Source: Balneolales bacterium | Lineage (GTDB): Bacteria > Bacteroidota > Rhodothermia > Balneolales > Natronogracilivirgulaceae | Length of the DNA: 11,136 bases | Reading direction: 5' to 3' | Assembly: GCA_007131535.1 (NCBI GenBank) | Contig: SLQI01000437.1 | Coordinates: 1-11,136, forward strand | Part shown: positions 6,217 through 11,136 of the stretch, one piece after another | Layout: each line of letters starts with the position of its first letter | Numbering within the stretch: the stretch's first letter is position 1 | The notes under the pieces: model-generated | Seen by the model: the letters and a program-made list of their open reading frames with translations, nothing else | Databases searched by the model: none | What the model was told of the DNA's origin: nothing | Program-made: the position numbers and the translations under genes

Positions 6217-7201
6217 CCGGCAGGCTAACTTCAAATTGAATTCCGTCAATTGCCGAATTGCCGGTCATATATACCTTGCCGTCCAGCCTCTCAGCAATTA
6301 GCAACGCCCTGGGCAGACCAAGCCCGAGGTGGCGTGCCTTGGTTGTGATGAAAGGAATAAAAATCCGCCGGGTAAGTGATTTTGGGATGGGTTTGCCAAA
6401 ATTGGTTATCCGGATACGCCCTTCTTTGTAAGTTTCTATGATAATTTCATCAAGCTCACCTTCGGTATGCTCCGTCGCATTTTTCAATAGCTCGGAAAGG
6501 ATGGATTGCAGCATAACGAAGTCGGTTTGCAGATTTGGAATGCCGTCCTCGGTTTTTACGTGAATTCGTTTCTTGTGCTTGCGGGGCAGGGCCTGGACCA
6601 AATCTTTAATCAGACCGGAAAGATCAATATTTACCGGGTTGGGGTCCGTGGAAAGGGTAAAGTTTTCCAGTTTGTCAAGAATGGATCGTATCTCATCAAA
6701 ACCCAAATCAATTGCATCCAAATCAATTCCGGCTTCCTCCGCTTTTTCTTTGTCAATCATTTCGAAAAAGCCGGTAATGCCGGTTAACGGAGAGCGCACC
6801 CGGTGGATGAGCACTTTGGCCATCTCACGGGCCACGAGTAATAAATCAGGAGAGATGATGGGTTTCAACGGCCTGAGGATGTGCCGGTAGTATGTGTGCT
6901 TATCAGTGGTGATGCGATCCTCGATAACCCTGTAACTGCGCCCTTTGATGTATAAAATGGATGAGGAGCTTTCTCCGTGAAGATAGGGCTCGAAGAGTTC
7001 CTGAAAAGTGACTGTTTTCAGGGTTTTTAAACCATAGCCCAGATTTTTTACAGCCGCCTTATTGGCGGTCACAATCTTGTGGGTGGAGCTGTCGCTCAAC
7101 AAAGTAGGTTCGGTGAAGCCATCTATAAGCTGCTTGATATGCTGTTCCATAAAAACGATCTGTTCCTGCTGTTGTATAGCGGAGTTTACGTTGTTCTGCA
7201 T
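6203..7201 (-). CDS. PAS-domain sensor histidine kinase, probable flagellar regulator
   Basis: A 332-aa kinase with no predicted membrane segment, hence probably cytosolic. A short glutamine-rich helix (about 8-25) leads into a PAS-like domain (about 22-112). The phosphoacceptor region has H133 in VLIHRVRSPLTGI, which reads HRVRSP where HExRxP is usual. The ATPase domain has the N box around N241 (LSELLKNATEHT), an altered G1 box with N267-F-G in place of D-x-G, the F box IFIPFITTK (280-288) and the G2 box GLGLP (293-297). It is therefore probably active, with a variant G1. It is divergent from flgB, whose promoter is sigma-54-like. This fits a FlgS/FlrB-type kinase that phosphorylates an NtrC-like activator, but the partner is not in the window. 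The ATG at 7201 is chosen as the longest plausible start, and CAGGA/TCCTG pairs just upstream could fold over the ribosome site. Confidence 0.87.
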   Translation of the reverse strand: MQNNVNSAIQQQEQIVFMEQHIKQLIDGFTEPTLLSDSSTHKIVTANKAAVKNLGYGLKTLKTVTFQELFEPYLHGESSSSILYIKGRSYRVIEDRITTDKHTYYRHILRPLKPIISPDLLLVAREMAKVLIHRVRSPLTGITGFFEMIDKEKAEEAGIDLDAIDLGFDEIRSILDKLENFTLSTDPNPVNIDLSGLIKDLVQALPRKHKKRIHVKTEDGIPNLQTDFVMLQSILSELLKNATEHTEGELDEIIIETYKEGRIRITNFGKPIPKSLTRRIFIPFITTKARHLGLGLPRALLIAERLDGKVYMTGNSAIDGIQFEVSLPVRTV

Positions 7202-7255
7202 TCAGGAGCAATTCCTGGAAAAATATGCCTGTCGGTTATATAGGCCAATTCTTCA

Positions 7256-7278
7256 AAAATGTGGTTTAATCACATTTT
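7256..7278. promoter_or_regulatory. Inverted repeat upstream of the sigma-54 promoter, candidate activator site
   Basis: AAAATGTG (7256-7263) and CACATTTT (7271-7278) are exact reverse complements around a 7-base spacer. The centre is about 30 bases upstream of the -24 element and roughly 56 bases before the expected flgB transcription start. It sits in the only non-coding DNA between the kinase gene and flgB, so it is a good candidate for binding a dimeric regulator of either or both genes. Sigma-54 activators often bind further upstream, and the protein that would bind is unknown. Confidence 0.45.
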
Positions 7279-7295
7279 ACCGGGATTTTAAAATT

Positions 7296-7313
7296 CTGGC
7301 ATACCACTTGCCT
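7296..7313 (+). promoter_or_regulatory. Sigma-54 (RpoN) -24/-12 promoter for the flagellar operon
   Basis: CTGGCATACCACTTGCCT matches the RpoN consensus TGGCAC-N5-TTGC. The invariant GG (7298-7299) and GC (7310-7311) are exactly 12 bases apart, and TGGCA and TTGC are both complete. Transcription would begin around 7323, about 30 bases before the flgB ATG, in the correct direction. RpoN promoters need an ATP-dependent enhancer-binding protein, which fits the adjacent histidine kinase gene. Confidence 0.82.
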
Positions 7314-7353
7314 GTGGTTATGCTCGTGTCACAAAAATCAGATTAGAATTGTC

Positions 7354-7686
7354 ATGAAATTTGTAGAAAACGAGCACACGCGGCTTCTTGGAAACGCAAT
7401 GGATGCTTATACGCTGCGCCAGCGTATGACCACTACCAATATTGCGAATATGGATAATCCGGAATATAACCGGGTTGGAGTCTCATTTGAAGAAGAACTA
7501 CAGGATGCTGAAGGACGCAACCTGGATCAGATAAATGCTGAAGTGGTGGAGCATGAACAAAGGCCGGTCATGGAAGATGAAATGATGGAAATGGCCGATA
7601 CTCAAATCCGGGTGCAGCTGGTCACGCGTTCACTGAGGCACAACTTTAACATGTTACGCTCGAGCATAACCGGTCGGGCACATTAA
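7354..7686 (+). CDS. flgB: Flagellar basal-body rod protein FlgB
   Basis: FlgB is a proximal rod subunit exported through the flagellar type III apparatus. This copy is 110 aa, shorter than the roughly 138 aa of E. coli. The N-terminal D0 segment has the hallmark TTNIANMDNPEYNR (about 27-40; family pattern NIANxxTPxYK), followed by VSFEEEL. The C-terminal helix (QIRVQLVTRSLRHNFNMLRS, about 85-104) matches the family's closing heptad region. The central part between them is short. It is the first gene after the sigma-54-type promoter, and flgC follows after 23 bases. There is no signal peptide, as expected, and no clear Shine-Dalgarno before the ATG. Confidence 0.93.
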   Translation: MKFVENEHTRLLGNAMDAYTLRQRMTTTNIANMDNPEYNRVGVSFEEELQDAEGRNLDQINAEVVEHEQRPVMEDEMMEMADTQIRVQLVTRSLRHNFNMLRSSITGRAH

Positions 7687-7709
7687 TTAACATTTAGTAA
7701 CAAATAGCT

Positions 7710-8198
7710 ATGGATCGACTTTTTACCACGTTTCGGACGGCTTCTGACGGGATGAGTCATCAACGCCAAATAGTTCAGGCGTCTTCGGAAAATATTGCCA
7801 ACGTAAATACAACGCGAACGGCAGACGGCGGAGGCCCTTACCGGCCCAAAATTGTTGAAAGCATCCAGGGTGATCGGCGGGAGTTCCAGCGTATGCTGCA
7901 GGAGTCGTTGCTCGACTTGCGCCATACCCGGGATGAGCACCTTGAGTCTCCGGATATCAGGCACCTGGAAGGCTCTCAGAATTTCGGGCCGAATTCGGAA
8001 GTGATTGAACAGGAAAAGTTCCGCTATGAATACGACCCGGAGCACCCCGATGCCGATGAAAACGGTATGGTTCGCTATCCCGATCTCGATCTGGCTGAAG
8101 AGATGACCCGTCTGATCAGCGCCAATCGAATGTATGAAGCCAACATGGCGGCAGTTCAGGCCGAAAAGGAAATTATCACTCGATCATTTGAAATCTAA
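7710..8198 (+). CDS. flgC: Flagellar basal-body rod protein FlgC
   Basis: FlgC is the second proximal rod subunit in this operon, 162 aa against about 134 in E. coli. The D0 signature ASSENIANVNTTRT (24-37) is followed by a GGGPYRPKIV block. The family signature YDPEHPDADENGMVRYPDLD (108-127) is nearly canonical, and the C-terminal helix carries EEMTRLISANRMYEANMAAV. The extra length lies in the middle (about 52-100), a charged insertion relative to the short enterobacterial form. It is translated from the ATG at 7710, 23 bases after flgB, and followed after 22 bases by the small unknown gene. Confidence 0.95.
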   Translation: MDRLFTTFRTASDGMSHQRQIVQASSENIANVNTTRTADGGGPYRPKIVESIQGDRREFQRMLQESLLDLRHTRDEHLESPDIRHLEGSQNFGPNSEVIEQEKFRYEYDPEHPDADENGMVRYPDLDLAEEMTRLISANRMYEANMAAVQAEKEIITRSFEI

Positions 8199-8220
8199 TA
8201 ACCCCCAAAGTTAGTTTATC

Positions 8221-8451
8221 ATGGAGTTAGCAAGAGTTAATGCCCTTACAAATATCGTATCAGCACAAAAAAGTAAATCTAAAGGACTATCTGAGTTAAT
8301 CGGTAAAAACCTCACCGATGCCGAACAAAATATGATTAACCATCAATTCCCGGCAGGTTCGAATGATAAACTGGAATTATATATGAATTCCGGTGATACC
8401 CGAACCGAGCAGCCGGCTTCCAAAGGTGGAAATGTAGACTTTAGAATCTAA
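8221..8451 (+). CDS. Small unrecognised protein encoded inside the flagellar operon
   Basis: A 76-aa protein between flgC and fliE, 22 bases after the first and 16 before the second, on the same strand, so almost certainly translated from the same mRNA. I cannot assign a family. It is soluble, has no cysteine and no signal peptide or membrane segment. The N-terminal half (about 1-30) is probably helical and lysine/serine rich. A compact central segment LTDAEQNMINHQFP (31-44) leads to LELYMNSG, and the protein ends with GGNVDFRI. It is not FlgB, FlgC, FliE or FlgM by motif. Its position suggests an assembly, export or regulatory accessory protein of the rod/MS-ring. That is inference from neighbours only. 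Its tight fit between two operon genes supports it being a real gene. Confidence 0.75.
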   Translation: MELARVNALTNIVSAQKSKSKGLSELIGKNLTDAEQNMINHQFPAGSNDKLELYMNSGDTRTEQPASKGGNVDFRI

Positions 8452-8467
8452 CCGGTAAATACTTGCT

Positions 8468-8779
8468 ATGGAAGACTCAGCGTTACAATTCAGGATACAG
8501 GACGGAGACCGAAGCGAGGTATTCGGCAGGCGGCGTGAAATCAGGCCGGAAGCCGAAGAGCGAACCTTCGGCGATATGGTTACCGATGCCATCAACTCGG
8601 TTGATGATGCAAAAAAGACGGCTGATCAGAATGTAGAGGATTTTGTTTCCGGTAAAACGGAAAATGTTCATGATGTGATGCTATCCCTCGAAAAAGCTGA
8701 TATCAGCTTTCAACTCATGCTCGAAATACGCAATCGTGTAGTTGAGGCTTATCAGGAATTATCACGAATGCAGATATAA
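8468..8779 (+). CDS. fliE: Flagellar hook-basal body complex protein FliE
   Basis: FliE is the adaptor joining the MS ring to the rod. The 103-aa product matches the usual length of about 104. The C-terminal half is diagnostic: NVHDVMLSLEKADISFQLML (about 66-85) followed by EIRNRVVEAYQELSRMQI to the last residue, matching the FliE ending VRNKLxxAYQEIxxMxV. The N-terminal 40 residues are charged and not conserved, as in the family. It lies 16 bases after the small unknown gene and 9 bases before fliF. Confidence 0.94.
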   Translation: MEDSALQFRIQDGDRSEVFGRRREIRPEAEERTFGDMVTDAINSVDDAKKTADQNVEDFVSGKTENVHDVMLSLEKADISFQLMLEIRNRVVEAYQELSRMQI

Positions 8780-8788
8780 TCCCCTATT

Positions 8789-10474
8789 ATGAGTGCCTTC
8801 TCTGATTTTTTCAGCAGATTTTTCAGTCCTTTAAACACCGCCCAAAAAGTGCTGTTCGGCTTATTTGTCGTCGGTATCATATTGGTCTTCAGCCTGTTGT
8901 TTTATTGGGCGCTAAGGCCCGACTATGCCTTGTTGTTCGGCAACCTCGGGTCATCCTCTGCCCAGGAAATAGTAGAAGACCTGGATAGCGAAGGAGTTTC
9001 CTACCGACTCGAAGATGGTGGCAGCTCCATTTTAGTTCCGCGGAACCGCGTCCATGACCTTCGTCTTCAGTATGCCAGCCAGGGTGCAGCTTCATCAGAT
9101 CACAGCGGTTATGAACTGTTTGATGAAACTACTCTGGGGATGACCGACTTTATGCAGCGGGTTAACAAGAAAAGGGCGATCGAAGGCGAGCTGGCTCGTA
9201 CGATCAGCAGCCTTTCACAGGTGGAAAGCGCGCGTGTGCATCTGGTTTTGCCGGAGCGCAATCCTTTTGAAAGTCAACAGGCTGAAGCCACCGCATCTGT
9301 AATTCTAAGTCTGGATCGAGGGCGAGAACTCAGGCCTTCACAAGTTGAGGGCATCGCTTCTCTGGTTTCAGGTAGTGTTGAAAATCTCGAAAAAGCAGCG
9401 GTTACCATTCTCGATCAGGATGGCAATGAATTATCGGATGTGATACATGACGGGGATTTTGCCTCTGCCTCTAACCAGATGAGTATTCAGAAAGAAATGG
9501 AGAGCTACCTGACCGAAAAGGGGCAGTCTATGCTGGATCGTGTTTTGGGGCCGGGTCAGGCTATCCTGCGAGTGGCTACAGATCACGATTTTGAAATCCT
9601 GCGCCGGCAGTCCGAAAATATCGATCCGAATACCCGTATCATCATATCGGAAGAACGCAGAACCGATCACACCAGCGACACACGTTCGCAGCCTATTGAG
9701 ATCAATGAGTTTACCGGGCCGGGAATGCTGAATGAAACCATCACAACTGGTGAAAGTGCCGACGAATCCACGGTAACACTTCGTAACTACGATGTAAGTA
9801 CCTCTTTTGAGGAATACGAAAAGCCTGTGGGTGCGCTGGATAGAATCAGTGCTTCTATACTTCTGAACTACAGACAGGAAACAGAAGTAACTGAAGAAGG
9901 CGAGCAAGTGGTCAGTCATGAACCCTATTCGGATCAGGAAATTGAAGAGATACGGGAAATTCTGGTAAGCGCGCTGGGTATTCAAATGGAGCGGGGTGAT
10001 CAGTTGACGATCAACCAGATACAGTTTTACGATACCCAGGATCAACTATACCAGCAGGTGCAATATGAAGAGCCGTTCCCCTATAATGAACTGCTTCGAT
10101 GGCTTCTGATTTTTGCCGCTATAGGTATAGCCGGTGCGCTTCTGTATGGAATGCTGAGACCTGTAGCAAGGTCTGCTGATGGTTCAGATCAATCGTATCT
10201 GTTCAAAATACGCCCGGAAGTTTCCGGCACCGAACAGGGTCAAAAAGAGCTGCCCCGGGACGAAAGCTCTCAGTACGAAGGTGAGCAACAAGGTGAGGAT
10301 CAATCCGGAGATCTGTATAAGAATAAACTTACTCCGGAAGCCCAACAACGACTGGAGGCTAAATCCAAGATGTTCGAAGAGATTAAGCATTTTGCCGAGT
10401 ATCAAACCGAAGAAACAGCCAATCTGGTGAGAAGTTTGATGGCTAAAAATAATGGAGGGGAGCAAAACACATGA
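8789..10474 (+). CDS. fliF: Flagellar MS-ring protein FliF
   Basis: FliF forms the membrane MS ring on which the export gate, rod and FliG assemble. The 561-aa protein is near the usual 550-570. Transmembrane helix 1 spans about residues 21-41, followed by the conserved RPDYALLFGNL. The ring-building motifs include DFMQRVNKKRAIEGELARTI (about 117-136) and ARVHLVLPERNPF. A divergent periplasmic middle (about 280-400) precedes transmembrane helix 2 at about 435-457. The cytoplasmic tail is acidic and ends with a helix, FEEIKHFAEYQTEETANLVR (about 531-550), which corresponds to the FliG-binding segment. The stop overlaps the fliG start as ATGA, suggesting translational coupling of these partner proteins. 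Confidence 0.96.
   Translation: MSAFSDFFSRFFSPLNTAQKVLFGLFVVGIILVFSLLFYWALRPDYALLFGNLGSSSAQEIVEDLDSEGVSYRLEDGGSSILVPRNRVHDLRLQYASQGAASSDHSGYELFDETTLGMTDFMQRVNKKRAIEGELARTISSLSQVESARVHLVLPERNPFESQQAEATASVILSLDRGRELRPSQVEGIASLVSGSVENLEKAAVTILDQDGNELSDVIHDGDFASASNQMSIQKEMESYLTEKGQSMLDRVLGPGQAILRVATDHDFEILRRQSENIDPNTRIIISEERRTDHTSDTRSQPIEINEFTGPGMLNETITTGESADESTVTLRNYDVSTSFEEYEKPVGALDRISASILLNYRQETEVTEEGEQVVSHEPYSDQEIEEIREILVSALGIQMERGDQLTINQIQFYDTQDQLYQQVQYEEPFPYNELLRWLLIFAAIGIAGALLYGMLRPVARSADGSDQSYLFKIRPEVSGTEQGQKELPRDESSQYEGEQQGEDQSGDLYKNKLTPEAQQRLEAKSKMFEEIKHFAEYQTEETANLVRSLMAKNNGGEQNT
10454..10460 (+). promoter_or_regulatory. Strong Shine-Dalgarno for fliG
   Basis: GGAGGGG lies within the last codons of fliF, 10 bases before the fliG ATG at 10471. 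It is the clearest ribosome site in the window, where most starts have none. It supports ATG 10471 as the start even though the gene overlaps the fliF stop. Confidence 0.6.
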
Positions 10475-11136
10475 TAGCAACAGCTCCGAGAAAACAACAA
10501 GTGATTGATTCACCGGATCAGCTTACCGGAATTCAAAAAGCAGCCGTTTTGATGATTGCGGTTGGCCTGGAGCCGGCTACAGGCGTTTTTCAGGAACTGA
10601 CCGACCAGGAAGTGGAGCATATCACTATCGAGATCGCCAATATGGATAACATAACTCCAGAGGTGATTGACGCAGTGATACAGGAGTTCTATGACCTGAT
10701 GCTCGCCAAACAATATGTGATGGAAGGCGGGCTGGACTACGCCAAAGAAATTCTGAAAAACTCCCGGGGAGAAGCCGGGGCAAAAGAGTTATTGCGCCGG
10801 GTAGAGGCGGCAACAGAGATGAGCGCATTCGCACTTTTCCAAACCGCCGATACTTCCCAAATGGTACAGTTTCTGGAAAATGAACACCCGCAGGTGGCCG
10901 CACTTATTCTGGGCAATTTAAAAACGGACCGGGCAGCTGAGGTTCTCTCTAACCTCAATGAAGATCTTCGCGCTGATGTAGCCTACCGTCTGGCCACGAT
11001 GGGCAAAACTTCTCCTGACGTTGTTAAGGAAGTAGAGCAAGTGATTCGCGAGCAGATGGGCGGGTTCGACTCCGATTCTATGGCAGCCGGAGGCGCATCT
11101 TCTGTGGCTGGTATTCTCAATGCGGCAACAATTTCC
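10471..11136 (+). CDS. fliG: Flagellar motor switch protein FliG, 5' part only
   Basis: FliG couples the MS ring to the C-ring and receives torque from the stator. The window contains the first 222 codons of roughly 330-340; the gene is open at the right edge. The N-terminal domain that binds the FliF tail begins LTGIQKAAVLMIAVG (18-32). The middle domain carries the EHPQ signature at 138-141 in FLENEHPQVAALILGNL, the FliM-contacting surface. The charged torque helix of the C-terminal domain lies beyond the window. The start ATG overlaps the fliF TGA by four bases (ATGA) and is served by a strong Shine-Dalgarno in the fliF tail. Confidence 0.95.
   Translation, partial: MIATAPRKQQVIDSPDQLTGIQKAAVLMIAVGLEPATGVFQELTDQEVEHITIEIANMDNITPEVIDAVIQEFYDLMLAKQYVMEGGLDYAKEILKNSRGEAGAKELLRRVEAATEMSAFALFQTADTSQMVQFLENEHPQVAALILGNLKTDRAAEVLSNLNEDLRADVAYRLATMGKTSPDVVKEVEQVIREQMGGFDSDSMAAGGASSVAGILNAATIS

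Noticed and set aside
9431..10045. Minus-strand open frame of 204 codons opposite fliF
   Set aside because: It is fully inside fliF, has no family signal, and is best explained by the codon composition of the real gene on the other strand.
1..11136. CRISPR array, tRNA/rRNA genes, toxin-antitoxin or phage genes
   Set aside because: No regularly spaced repeats, cloverleaf-like or ribosomal sequence, and no proteins of those families were seen on either strand.

Overview
The window looks like chromosomal DNA of a flagellated member of the Bacteroidota/Balneolota/Rhodothermota neighbourhood. This is an inference. Most starts lack a clear Shine-Dalgarno (AT-rich leaders before the Nudix, peroxiredoxin and flgB genes), and the topoisomerase I carries glycine-rich C-terminal repeats and no cysteine zinc fingers. 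A complete-looking rod/MS-ring operon argues against the non-flagellated Bacteroidales. No 16S or other decisive phylogenetic marker is present.

Left part (1-2155): a truncated radC-family gene and an AMP nucleosidase gene (amn) lie on the minus strand. Between them is a 180-base gap holding a perfect 10+10 bp inverted repeat. A Nudix hydrolase of ADP-ribose pyrophosphatase type is divergent from amn, with only about 22 bases between the two start codons. Both act in nucleotide salvage or clean-up.

Middle (2156-6216): a 408-base non-coding stretch contains an element of about 190 bp bounded by perfect 15-bp terminal inverted repeats, with two internal hairpins. It looks like a non-autonomous palindromic or MITE-like repeat. 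Downstream is a plus-strand group: a Bcp-like peroxiredoxin lacking the usual resolving cysteine, topA (851 aa, four C-terminal repeats), and an unrecognised 189-aa protein. That protein has a possible winged-helix segment and ends exactly in QIKLF, which resembles a sliding-clamp-binding pentapeptide.

Right part (6203-11136): a minus-strand, apparently soluble PAS-type sensor histidine kinase converges on the unknown gene with a 14-base overlap. It diverges from a flagellar operon flgB-flgC-(76-aa unknown)-fliE-fliF-fliG, and fliG runs off the window. The divergent gap contains a convincing sigma-54 (-24/-12) promoter facing flgB, preceded by an 8+8 bp inverted repeat suitable for an activator. 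Kinase, sigma-54 promoter and rod/MS-ring/switch genes together suggest FlgS/FlgR- or FlrB/FlrC-like control of early basal-body assembly. The cognate response regulator is not in the window.

No RNA gene, CRISPR array, insertion-sequence transposase or phage gene was found. The points most worth checking are the sigma-54/kinase arrangement, the small unknown gene inside the operon, the C-terminal clamp-like motif, and the terminal-inverted-repeat element.
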